Shown one piece after another: positions 15,331-25,218 of a stretch of 64,000 nt of DNA. The translations under genes were made by a program, and so were the position numbers. The notes beneath the pieces were generated by a model, which saw nothing but the letters and a program-made list of their open reading frames with translations, searched no databases and was not told where the DNA came from. Position 1 is the first letter of the stretch; each line of letters starts with the position of its first letter. Source of the DNA: Helicoverpa zea (lineage: Eukaryota > Arthropoda > Insecta > Lepidoptera > Noctuidae); assembly GCF_022581195.2 (NCBI RefSeq), contig NC_061463.1, positions 5,518,001-5,582,000 of the forward strand, written 5' to 3'.

Positions 15331-15660
15331 ACACAAGCGCAGAACATTTACATACGCGGCTCGGACGCGACGAGTCTGCCTGCAAGGGAACGTTCGCGCG
15401 TGCTAATGTAAATACTCTTTTGATTTAGTTAGTTTTGCGTTCCGTTTTCAGCTCGTTTTTCGTGTGTCCGTCACACAGTTTGCGTTAGTACTGACCACAG
15501 CTTAGGGCGCCGGCCATGCGGCGGTGTGCGTGTGTGGAGCTTTCTGCACGCGATCTCTTCGAGCTTTAACGAGTGGGGCGTGCGTCTGTGTGCGTACAAA
15601 CTTTACTTGTGGAAGTATCAGACTAGACTCATTGACTGCGGCCCTTATTGTATGAATGTG
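15331..15660. promoter_or_regulatory. CpG-rich pocket, candidate promoter / 5' exon
   Basis: Roughly 330 bp of GC- and CpG-rich sequence (many CGCG, GCGT and TGCGTG words) flanked by more than 3 kb of AT-rich DNA on each side. It is the most pronounced CpG pocket left of the retrotransposon. I see no TATA box with a spaced initiator and no convincing coding frame. A TATA-less promoter with a non-coding first exon is the simplest reading; strand is undetermined. Confidence 0.3.
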
Positions 15661-18600
15661 GAAAAATTATAGTGTGGAGTGTTTTGCCTGAAACAGCGAT
15701 GCGTATTGTTTATGTCTTTGGCTAGAGCACTTAAGTCTCCCAATTTGCGGAGGACGTTAATGTGGCGGTGCTTTGTCTCGCGACGCATTATATCTTACAA
15801 AGTACTGTAATTAAAATGACCGTGTCACTGAACAATGTTAATTATGCTTTTGTTTCGATTTATGCAGTTTTTGTACAAATTGTGTAATTTTGTATAGCTA
15901 ATTGAATAGAAGTTAAGAAAAGCTATTGCATTTTATTGCATTAAGAAAATGTTCTAGAAATGGCTTTTAAAACGATTAAGTACAATTATTACCTTACTTA
16001 TAATTTAAAAACAATATTCAAATGACATCAGAACAAATTCATCAAAAATTTCAATTAGAGTTCATTCTTGCAAATTCAAATTCAAAAACCGAACACAAAC
16101 AAATTCACAAAAGAATAAAACGTCACAAAATACAAAACAACAATAAAGCTAAACGTTAATCACGGATAGTGTGAACATTTGTAAGTTACTATATCATGGC
16201 AAGTCAAAACTTGGTGCTTGCATTCTTAGAGTTGAAATTGCACATTTATCACTGCGGACCATGCGCCCGATGGTCCATTAAGAGATTTTTCTGAATCATA
16301 AATCTCACTTCGCCTCATCTCGCTTCGATACTACAGATATGGAGTAAACAGGAATGCGAGCTCCTGAGATATTGTCTCGAACTTAGTGCAAACATATCAT
16401 ATACATTGTTTTATTCGATATGAGTTATAATGTTATATCTTTTATGATATTTTCTGCTCAATTCTATTTTATTTTAAATCCAATAAGTATGATTTTACTG
16501 GTTTCCCTGTATTATTGGTTTCGTTAGGGAAGCGAATTACCAATCATTGACGAGATTTATCAACAGACATTAAAGATGTTAAAGTAATTATTAAGGTAGT
16601 AAAATTATTAAGTGCTTACTACACACTGATCACATGATACATATGAAAATTACATTATTTTCTAAATAACGAGCAAATTACCAAGCACCTATAAAAATAA
16701 CAGCACCTACAAAAATAATACGTATTGTAAGTAATTTTCAAAATTATTGACCCAATAAATGTTGTACAGAACACCAATAAAAATCTGAAATACTATAGTC
16801 GAGCGATATCTTAATCCAGCCAGTAGGTATTTAAACTTTGATGGATTCGATTTATGAATAAAATGCCCAGTGTTTTGTGCAACTGGATTCCATAGCAAAA
16901 ATCAACCTTAGAACGCGGAGATAGAGTTTAAAATGGTATAACAAAATCAGTTGTATAGGGTCTTTAAGGTATCATGTATTTTGTTCTAATTATAAGTTAG
17001 GTCGTTTAATTATTGCTTACGTTTTTGTACTTACGTCACCGGACCACGCCTGGTTAGTTGAGTACGTACTTAGGCATAAAGACTCCTTTGTTTATCCTCC
17101 TATGAGAATTCCATAGTGAATTGATTGAGTCGTTCGATGGAGGAAGTAATTAAATGATGTTTTGTACTTAGGTTAAAAGGGTTTTGTGTTAAGCACAGTT
17201 GTGCGTAGTTAAGTTAAGCCGGTCGGGAGGCTGATGTTATATGTAGAATATAGATAGACCTATACGTTTCTTAACTATAATAATATGTTGTCAAGTTTTA
17301 TTTACAATTAATTTAGGATGGTTTTACGTAAGAATAAGTAATGTATATTTGTATAAGAGAAATATTTACTCACATTTTGTACTTTTTAAATAAACTTTTT
17401 ATTTATCTGTTAATAACTTTATATGATAGCTTTCAGCTTGACGGTATACATATGAACCTATTTACCGACTATATGGTGTGTTTAGATTTTCTAAAAATGT
17501 AAAAAAAACTTGTATTTCCAAACTCCCTTCCCGTCTATCGGTCAAGACATGGGGGCAGTATTCAGACATTGTTAGAGGGAGGGTTCTCTAAAACAAAAAC
17601 TCTACGTCAGAAGCCTCTGGCATTGACCTTACTTCACGTATTTCAAGGTTACATTTGAAATCTCTAGGAAATAGAAAAAAGGTTTATAGACGGATTTTTG
17701 GAAATAAAATAGCTGTTATTGAAAGTTAGCTAAGGTAGTATTTCAAGTACCTGCGTACTAGACATTATGAAAGAATACTTAATAAATGTTATATTGCATC
17801 TATGATATAGATAATAGAGCAGGAGTAGAAAAAAACTTAAACACAATTTGAAATGTTACTGAACATCTGCTTACAATCTAGGTTTATAGACCAAACAAAA
17901 CTAGACAGAGTTTATTTTTTATCAGTATCCCTATTAATACCTCTACTATACCTACCTACCTTTTAAGAGTTCTTCCCCCTAACCCTTTACAAAACTGACC
18001 CGTGCCGCATTAACAAAACACATTCAACACAAACAAATTCAATCGACTCAATACTTAACGTGTCGCAGGATATAATTTAAAAAATAATATTTTATCGTTA
18101 ACCAGTTACTTATAATAATGTTAAAAATTAAATAGCTTTGCCGGCCACATGGCGTCGAAAGGAAGTGCGTATCGGCTGACAGCCTTTGGATATTATAATG
18201 AAACGTGCTCATTTTCTTTCAACTGACCAGTACAATGAAGACAATGAGATATAACGTGTCGTTGGGCTCATCCGGAGGGGCCATTTCAAATTCGTTTTTT
18301 AAATTTTTCGGCTTCTTTTTTTTTGGAATGTGTTTTTAAATGCGAGTTTACGTCTTTATTTTTAAATTTCGAATTAATGGAATTTGGTATCAGCTACTGT
18401 CATATACTATGATTTCATATCAAATTAGCCGACTGTTCGTTGTTTGGAATAACCATTTCTATAGATAGTTAAATCTTAAAGAAATCCTAGAAAAAATCAT
18501 AAAAATGTGTGTCAACAATAAACAAAAACGATAATTTTCAAGCCATAAACAAAACACAGTCGTTCACAACATACTGGCTACTGTTTTGTTTCATAATTAT

Positions 18601-19494
18601 TTGCTGGCAAGTGCAGCATAAATCCGCGAAGACTGCACAGTGCAGCTAAAGGCATGTTTAGATGATAGATAATATATGTTATTCGTCAGCGTAAGAATGG
18701 CGAGTTTACTGCGTAACGCGGACAATCGCGACGCACACGGTTTTACAACGAGGGCGGTTAAAAAGCTTCGCGTTAAGGCAGTCCTTAGTCACACCGTAGT
18801 GTTAGGTAAAGACGTGTGGAGTAAATCACACTTATATTATAAATAGCAAAAGTTTTTATTTAATTTAATGTAAATACATAATGATACCATTAAATATGAA
18901 CAAACTGACAAAATACAGAAAGAAAAGTGTGAAATTGAAAAAATATAATTAAATATTAATTACTATTTATTGCTGCCAAGAATAAGGTCAAAAAAATTGA
19001 CACCTTATGTTACTGAGTCTGTATGAATATAGTTTATAGTTGATATGTTGATATGTTGATCCTTCTTCATTCATACGTCCTTTCAACACGTGCCTTACAC
19101 TACGGTGTGAGGACATTCCCTTTTAAAATTGAAAGTGACGTAAGTGCTGTTTTAGTGCGCAATCGGCGGACAAAAGTCGTAAATCAAAGTTTTAGTGTCG
19201 AAATGTTGGGATGCGTTGGCCACTGGGGTGGCCAGCCTTAAAACATTTTTTTTTCTTATAAAAAGGCGTAAGAATATGAGAAACAATATGACATTCGGCC
19301 AGTATTCGACTATTGTTCGAAGATGGATGACATGTATGAAAAAGTATGTGTAATACAAAGTTGTGGGTAACTTCTGGGAAATCTAAGAATTAAATATAGT
19401 AAAATGTATCAATCTTTATCGTATTAGATACTACTTAACATTTCTTATAAAAAATATGATTAAAATAAATCTAGTGAAAGTATTAAAATGCTGG
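15661..19494. other. Non-coding stretch, no gene recognised
   Basis: AT-rich sequence with chance ORFs only. A small perfect hairpin (7-bp arms 16256-16262 and 16270-16276, 7-nt loop) sits in a GC-richer spot near 16.26 kb; its arms are too short to call an RNA gene. A moderately GC-rich spot lies near 18.68-18.80 kb. Confidence 0.5.
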
Positions 19495-19937
19495 CTTAAA
19501 ATTCAGACGATTCATCCTCCGAGCCTTTTCCCAATCACGTTGGGGTCGGCTTCCAGTCTAACCGGATTCAGCTGAGTACCAGTGCTTTACAAGAAGCGAC
19601 TGCCTATCTGACCTCCTCAACCCAGTAACCCGGGCAACCCGATACCCCTTGGTTAGACTGGTGTCAGACTTTCTGGCTTCTGACTACCCGTAACGACTGC
19701 CAAGGATGTTCACTGACAGCCGGGACCTACAGTTTAACGTGCCATCCGAAACACAGCCAATGGTGTCTAAGATATACTTAGAAAGTACATACAAACTTAG
19801 AAAAGTTGCATTGGTACTTGCCTGACCTGGGATCGACCCCGCGCCCTCATACTTGAGGTTGGTCCTTTACCCACTAGGCCACCACGACTTTTTTACTTAC
19901 TTACGACGACACGACACGACTTAAAATTCAGACGATT
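19495..19937 (-). mobile_element. tRNA-derived SINE with 18-bp target site duplication
   Basis: The element body (19513-19919) is bracketed by a perfect 18-bp direct repeat, CTTAAAATTCAGACGATT, at 19495-19512 and 19920-19937, which is the target site duplication. The tRNA-like head is on the minus strand at the right end: an A-box-like TGGCCTAGTGGG (complement of 19870-19881) and a B-box-like GGGTCGATCCC (complement of 19829-19839) about 31 bp apart. The 3' tail is at the left end and very short. I recall this family as abundant in moth genomes, but that is memory, not a search. It encodes no protein and would be mobilised by a LINE in trans. The perfect, long duplication suggests a fairly recent insertion. 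Confidence 0.85.
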
Positions 19938-21193
19938 AAATTAGATATTTGAGATTTTAATATTTTTACAGCTGACCATTATTGTTACTATGGCAATCCT
20001 TACAAAAGGTCAAGTTAATTCCCTCTTAATAAAGAAAAACCAAACGAAAAGTAATTTACAATTGAAGCTTAATCTTTCAGTTGTAAATTAATATTTTTGT
20101 TATCAATGTGAGCATTTTGGTAGATTTAACTAACATTAAAAAGTAAAATATTCCGTGGACATTCGCAAAAATAACTTCAATGTAGCTATAAATTTTAATT
20201 CCGTCTAGTTTATGGCGTTCTTGAAAAATAACTGCGAGACTGGAGATTTTTCATTGATTTTATTTCGAAAATTATATTGATTTATGATTTTTTGTTATAA
20301 AGCTATTGTACACTATAAAATTATAAAATTAATATAAATATTTTGTAAATATTATGTAAATATGATAATTATCGAAAAAATAAAATACCTATAAAATGAA
20401 TTGTGTTTATAATCTTATCATAATAGTTCTTATTGCTGTAACGTATAAGAATCAAGCTCTACTTTGAAATTTGAGCCAATTTTTAGAAATATGCATCTTT
20501 TAAATAATTGAAAGAGGCGAGGTAAGTAAGGTCTACTAATAAACATTCGTTGATTTTCAAAACAAATACATTTTAAATCGGTATCAGAACCTATATACAT
20601 TTTCTATTTTCGAAAACTATTTTAGGATGTCTTCCCAGATATTCTCAAATTATCAGTGCATTTTCAATTAAGTAACATGAACTCAACAAAACACAAGAAA
20701 ATATACTAAGTAATTCACCTCCCACGAAACCAAAACCAAAGCACTCCACAATCACACATTATTACTAAGAATTTTATCATCATCCAAATTGCTTACAAAG
20801 TAAGCATATGATCTTAAAACCCGCCAATTGATAGTCTCAGGTGGGCGACTATCCTTTGGGCTTGTAATAGCTATCCTTGTAAACGGTCTTAGCTATCCTT
20901 GTAAAGGTCTATTCATAGCGAGACTGTATTCATACTGTTTGGTGGCATATGCGGAATTATAATGGTGGCCATATGGATTGCTGAGTTGGTTCAAAATTAT
21001 GTGAATTTGTATTGAAAGGTGAAGTAGTTGCATTTTCTTTGTTGTTTGTATTTAGTAGTTAGAAGCAAAGATTGATTAACTATGGCCAGTTAGAAAAAAA
21101 ACATAAATCAACTATTTAATTGGAAAATTGAACGTGAAAAATTATAGTAAACAGTTGCTTTGACATAACTGACTTTTTTATCTAGCATTTAGC
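19938..21193. other. Non-coding stretch, no gene recognised
   Basis: Very AT-rich DNA between two SINEs. Apart from the short tandem repeat near 20.87 kb I see nothing in it. Confidence 0.55.
20868..20910. repeat. Two-copy 22-bp tandem repeat
   Basis: The unit TAGCTATCCTTGTAAACGGTCT (22 bp; 20868-20889) is followed at once by a copy lacking one C (20890-20910). This is a small local duplication with one indel. Confidence 0.8.
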
Positions 21194-21483
21194 ATTTAGA
21201 TAAATAATGCCTGGACATATAAATAAATAATGCCTGGACACATTTTCACACACGGTCGGTTAGCCCCATGGTAAGTTATTAATTAACTTGTGTTATGGGT
21301 GCTAACATAACTGATAGACTACATATAGCTATATATATACATGTTGATAGATACATATTGTAACACCCAGACCACGGCCAACAAACATGCTCATCACACA
21401 AATGTCGACCGAACCGGGAATCAGGTTCGGCAGTCCGGCATAGTGACCATTGCGCCATCGAGGTCGTCAAAAAATTTAGATAA
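21194..21483 (-). mobile_element. tRNA-derived SINE (family 2, copy 1), B-box damaged
   Basis: A 10-bp direct repeat ATTTAGATAA (21194-21203 and 21474-21483) brackets the element, consistent with a target site duplication. The tRNA-like head lies at the right on the minus strand: the A-box region TGGCGCAATGG is present, but compared with the copy at 47.5 kb about 15 bp are missing near 21432, removing most of the B box. The body shares long near-identical stretches with copy 2 (for example the CACACACGG, CCCCATGGTAAG and TTGTGTTATGGGTGC segments). The left tail contains a duplicated 17-bp segment, TAAATAATGCCTGGACA. Without an intact B box this copy is unlikely to be transcribed by RNA polymerase III. 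Confidence 0.8.
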
Positions 21484-23391
21484 CTCTGATATATTTTTTT
21501 GTATCTTGTGGAGTAACTTTCAAGATGTATCCTTTTCCTTCTAATTATAATATCCCTTTTTTGTCTCTTTATCTTTGTGACACATCCTTATGTATGTAAA
21601 ACATAGTCTATTAATTGTCATATTTACAACTTTCCTTCGAATCAGTAACTAGAGATGAGGAATTGTGTTACTCTATGTTACAGCCTTTCTACGAAAACTG
21701 TTATTAGAATGTTGCAAGCATTGTGTAACAAATACAATATTTAAAATTTAGACCTCCTTTATATGAGATATATAGTGCCAAGATTTTTTTTACGGGGTCA
21801 CTCTGCTTATAAATAAATTATCACTAGTTAAAAAGAATTAATAATTTTCTCTTACATATTTACTTAGTCATAATAATAATTATTCAAAACAATGACTCAT
21901 AAGTCACTAAGCTATCTCACCTTGAAAAACACACAACAAACAAATGACTACTCATTAGAACAACCGCATACACCAACAACTAGAAACTTATATCCCAGCA
22001 TATTTGCAATTCCAATACCGCGTATCTTCGGCAACCAAATTCTGCGCCCCTTTCACAGCTGACAATGGAATGTAAAATGCAAGACAATCGTTCGGTTCTA
22101 ATGAGTGGTTAGACCATGGAATAAGGAAAGATAAGTGGAGATGACACAATGCATGTAGGTCAGGGGGCTTCTTCTAGGTCAAATTCTTACGGTGGGCATG
22201 ACCTAAAGGATCAGTTTATTTTTATTTTTATTTTATTGGGAAGAGACAACAAACAGTTACATTGTAAATAGTGAACACAGGCATTATAAACTAAAATAGA
22301 TGTATCAGTTAGGAGAATAAACAAGGCTTTTGGGTTCTTTCAGGAATCGGTCAAAGATTTTTGTAATCACAAAAAGTGGTCGGGTGCAATGAAGACGTGA
22401 AAGTGCGAAGGCGGTAGCGTTCTTCGTCCCCCGAACACACCATTTTGGCGCGCTACTTTCTTAGGTGATTTTCCACCGTGGCACCTCCGCTAGTCATTTG
22501 GTTCTCCATGGTTTGTACACAAAAGGTGATAAGCATGCGATTCATTTAGGCTGCGGTTACACGCGTTTGAATGCGTGCGCGAATATGCAACGTTCACATA
22601 ATTAATGGTGGGTTCAGTTTTCTGTTGTAAATGTAATGTTTTTGCATTAGTGAGAGTTTTTGAAGAGGCCGAAATTGTGTGGTTTTCAGTTGGCAGTTTT
22701 TAGTATTCAACAGATTGTTTGGAGTAATATGGATGCATGTGTATAGGTGACCCTTTTGTGCATGTTCAAATATGACCTGATTCAGTGTGTTTTAAAGTCC
22801 TTTCTTCATTTGGGCCCTAAGCATTAGCCATGTGTGTTAAATACTGACTATAGAAAAGGTCGTCATATTTGGTCGTTATATCAACATCCTTTAGCAAACG
22901 ACGAGTGATGATATGATTTATTGGCCAGCTAATATATACTTTTACAATGATTCTTTGAAATGTACGCTTAATTCCCATGTTCTTTGTTGGTAATAAGATC
23001 ATTCTGATTAAAAAGTCGGGGCGATATGCAGTATTTACTAATTCATAGAAAGACTAACTTTCACAGAAATAATTTATTGCTTGCCATAGGTACCAGGACC
23101 ACATAGCTGCGTAGGAGCGATTCATTAACTTTGCGGTCGGGAAATGCACGGAGCAAATGTGAGCGCCAATATTATTATGCAATGCGTTTCCATAATTAAT
23201 TGCATTTCACTGATCGTGTTATGGGTACATAACATTCGCAATTTTAAATATCGAAGCAGATTGACAAATGGAACGGGTTATTTATTTTTAAAATAAATAA
23301 ATAGATCGATTTCAAGTTAGGCTTTCTAATTCTGTTTTTAAATATGTGTATTGCAAGTTTGCTACAAGAAGGTGTTGTTGTTTAAATATAA
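21484..23391. other. Non-coding stretch left of the LTR element
   Basis: AT-rich with chance ORFs. It contains the possible LINE tail at 22205-22330 and a GC-richer spot at about 22380-22500. No gene is recognised. Confidence 0.5.
22205..22330 (-). repeat. Possible LINE 3' end with (TAAAA)n-like tail
   Basis: A TTTTA-repeat run (about 22217-22243) is followed by a less AT-rich segment beginning GGGAAGAGACAACAAACAG. Read on the minus strand this resembles a non-LTR element 3' end with a simple-repeat tail. There is no ORF, no recognised family and no clear target duplication, so the call is tentative. Confidence 0.25.
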
Positions 23392-23762
23392 AATGTGTAA
23401 CATTAATTGTTACATGTCTTAATTCTTTTTAATAAAATGTTGAGTAAAATAAAATTAACAAAACTATTTACAAAACTAAAACTATTTACAAAAACTAAAC
23501 TATTTACAGTAGCAAACTAAACGCATCAAAATTTCTGGCCAGCTACATTTTATCACCACGCACGTATTTAAACGAGCGACATATTAGGCACCCGGACCGC
23601 ACCAGCGACTCCTCGCTTCCACGTCGCCGCTGTCACGGCTGCTGCCAGTGCGAATCTGGATATCGAGGCGAACGCACGCCGGTTTTTTGAACACTAACTT
23701 TAAGTTATTATAACCGCCATAGCGATTAAACTTTTTAAGGGCGTCATTACCGTTCCCTCGAC

Positions 23763-23801
23763 TATATATCTCGACATATAATAATACTCAGCATATTCAG
23801 T
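23763..23801 (+). promoter_or_regulatory. LTR core promoter: TATA box and TCAGT initiator
   Basis: TATATAT begins at 23763-23765 and the arthropod initiator TCAGT lies at 23797-23801, putting the predicted start (A, 23799) 32-36 bp downstream of the TATA-like run. This would start the genomic RNA and define the U3/R border. The same arrangement recurs 6623 bp downstream in the 3' LTR. No good downstream promoter element is present at +28. Confidence 0.5.
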
Positions 23802-23823
23802 GTGTGTGATTTAAACCCCGATT

Positions 23824-23832
23824 GGGTAAGTG
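23824..23832 (+). promoter_or_regulatory. Candidate splice donor in R
   Basis: GG|GTAAGTG, with the GT at 23826-23827, is a near-consensus 5' splice site about 27 nt after the predicted transcription start. It could join a tiny leader exon to a downstream acceptor before gag. It also occurs in the 3' LTR at 30449. Whether it is used cannot be told from the sequence. Confidence 0.35.
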
Positions 23833-24098
23833 CTATACAATTTTAAATTAGCCAGAAGCTAAGCAAACCATAACGGTTTCTTTCGCTTTGCTTTAGCTGG
23901 GTAATCTCTTTATTTGTGTTATCGCTTAACTTTATTTCTATTGCAAGCTTATTATGTGTTTTTGCATAGTAGTTTACCCCACACTTTCTTAATAATGTAA
24001 TTTTTGCCTACTTGCGTTTTAGTTACCGTTAAAATTTTCAAATTTTGAATTGGCTAAGTAACCGACTTATTGTTATCTCCGTATCTGATAGTGAACAT

Positions 24099-24150
24099 CC
24101 ACAGCAACACATCTACACTTTTAGCGCTTCCCTATTAAGCGTTGCTGTGG
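24099..24150 (+). other. Perfect 10-bp stem-loop in LTR R region
   Basis: CCACAGCAAC (24099-24108) is the exact reverse complement of GTTGCTGTGG (24141-24150), with a 32-nt loop that can itself form a short GCTT/AAGC stem next to the outer stem. It lies inside the predicted R region, so it would be present at both ends of the genomic RNA (3' copy 30722-30773). A role in dimerisation, packaging or 3' end formation is conceivable but unproven. Confidence 0.5.
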
Positions 24151-24333
24151 GTGCTCACCGTCTACGGCCAGTGTGTAATGCCTTCGCTTATTGCGCATTA
24201 CAGGGTTTCACGTACACCTTAAGTCTCCTGCTTCCCCGCGGTGGACTGTAGCGGGTTGACCTTCGAACCCTACACCTACACCTGTACCTGGACCTGATCT
24301 CGGCGCGCGGCCACTTGTTCCTGCAGCGACCAG

Positions 24334-24341
24334 TGACGTCA
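24334..24341 (+). promoter_or_regulatory. CRE-type palindrome TGACGTCA in LTR
   Basis: A perfect 8-bp cAMP-response-element palindrome (bZIP site), repeated at 30957-30964 in the 3' LTR. It lies downstream of the predicted start, so it would act as an intragenic element if functional. An 8-bp match can occur by chance. Confidence 0.35.
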
Positions 24342-24449
24342 GGGAAGTGCTAGGCTAGTGAGGAGGTTAATCACTGTAAAACTGTATGTATGGGCTCTAA
24401 CCCATTGTTTATTTCTGCCGACCGAGCTATACTGTGTTTGTGTGCGGTA

Positions 24450-24455
24450 AATAAA
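24450..24455 (+). terminator. Polyadenylation signal AATAAA in LTR
   Basis: AATAAA lies in the last 100 bp of the LTR. The 3' LTR copy at 31073-31078 would direct 3' end formation of the element's RNA. It sets the R/U5 border about 15-30 nt further on, giving an R of roughly 670-680 nt, which is long. Confidence 0.5.
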
Positions 24456-24541
24456 TTGTCCATCTTGCTACCTACCTATTTTTTTATTTAATAACCCCTG
24501 GGAGGGATAAAGTAGCGTAGCAGAGGATGAGACCGGGACAC

Positions 24542-24559
24542 TGGCGCCCTTAAACGTGG
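24542..24559 (+). other. Primer binding site, tRNA-Lys type
   Basis: One base after the LTR ends, TGGCGCCC (24542-24549) matches the 3' end of a Lys-type primer tRNA, as used by gypsy-group elements and many retroviruses. Complementarity beyond these 8 bases cannot be judged without host tRNA sequences; the next bases (TTAAACG) look unlike the usual continuation. This is where minus-strand DNA synthesis would start. Confidence 0.7.
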
Positions 24560-25218
24560 TAGAAATACAGTTGATTACTCCTCCTCCTTTGGTTGTGGGT
24601 TGTGTATGTTAGTGGTTGTCTGTGTAAACGTCTTTTATTTTTTGGTTTTTTCCGTTACTAATGTGTACGTCACAAGCTTTCAATTTCTTTGAGCAGTTAA
24701 TGTTGGTCATAATTTATTAATCTACCCTACATTAATTTTTATTAATTTAAAGTCGTTTAGTTGCATAGTTTGTGCAAATATTTCTTGCTAATGTTTTTGT
24801 CTCGGGCACCTAAAACGACGCTTTCTTAAAATTGTTTTTTTTTTCATTATAATTTTTTTATTGTGTTCACATTTAAATAAATATCATACTAGTATTGTAT
24901 TATTAGTTAATTAAGGTACAGTACACATTAGTAGCATTTTTTTTTATTTCTTCTGCTTCTTTCTTTTATGATTTTGTTTTTTTTTTTTAATTTGATTTTT
25001 TTTTTTCGTTAAAAAAAACCAGACGTTCTTAAATTTTAATTGTAACAGAACGGAGAACGTGTTGTTTTTTTTCTCTTTTAATTATTGTTTTTTTTTCTCT
25101 TTTAAGCTTTGTTTTTTTTTAGTTTTGTCATTGTTTTTTTTCTTTTAAATTTTTTGTTTTGTGTTGTGAGTAGTAGCGCATGCGTCATTTATCCTTCTGT
25201 TTTTAATTGATCTTCAAT
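24560..25218 (+). other. T-rich gag leader with candidate splice acceptor
   Basis: About 660 nt of untranslated leader with long T runs (especially 24936-25160) and several upstream ATGs. A poly-T tract followed by AG at 25121-25122 is a strong 3' splice site by consensus. With the donor at 23826 it would remove about 1.3 kb including the primer site and most upstream ATGs. A short upstream ORF (25180-25206) remains just before gag. Confidence 0.5.
25180..25206 (+). other. Short upstream ORF before gag
   Basis: ATG at 25180 opens 8 codons ending in TAA at 25204-25206, 12 nt before the gag ATG at 25219. It is the last upstream ATG and could lower or modulate gag initiation through reinitiation. 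No peptide function is suggested. Confidence 0.4.

Larger units (their letters stand above)
23396..24540 (+). repeat. 5' LTR
   Basis: 1145 bp, TGT...ACA. From sequence signals I divide it into U3 (about 23396-23798), a long R (from the initiator near 23799 to shortly after the AATAAA at 24450-24455) and a short U5. U3 contains three near copies of AAACTATTTACA (about 23460-23510). The short ORF inside it (24045-24251) recurs unchanged in the 3' LTR and shows no domain. I see no difference from the 3' LTR. Confidence 0.97.

Noticed and set aside
21341..21544. tRNA gene at the SINE heads (also 47640-47710)
   Set aside because: The boxes belong to SINE heads with long unrelated bodies; no cloverleaf with a proper acceptor stem could be formed by eye.
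24045..24251. 68-codon ORF repeated identically at 30668-30874
   Set aside because: It is inside the LTR, starts with TTG rather than ATG and has no domain; its identity simply reflects identical LTRs.
25207..25218. Gag start at 25207
   Set aside because: The codon is TTG; the first ATG is at 25219.
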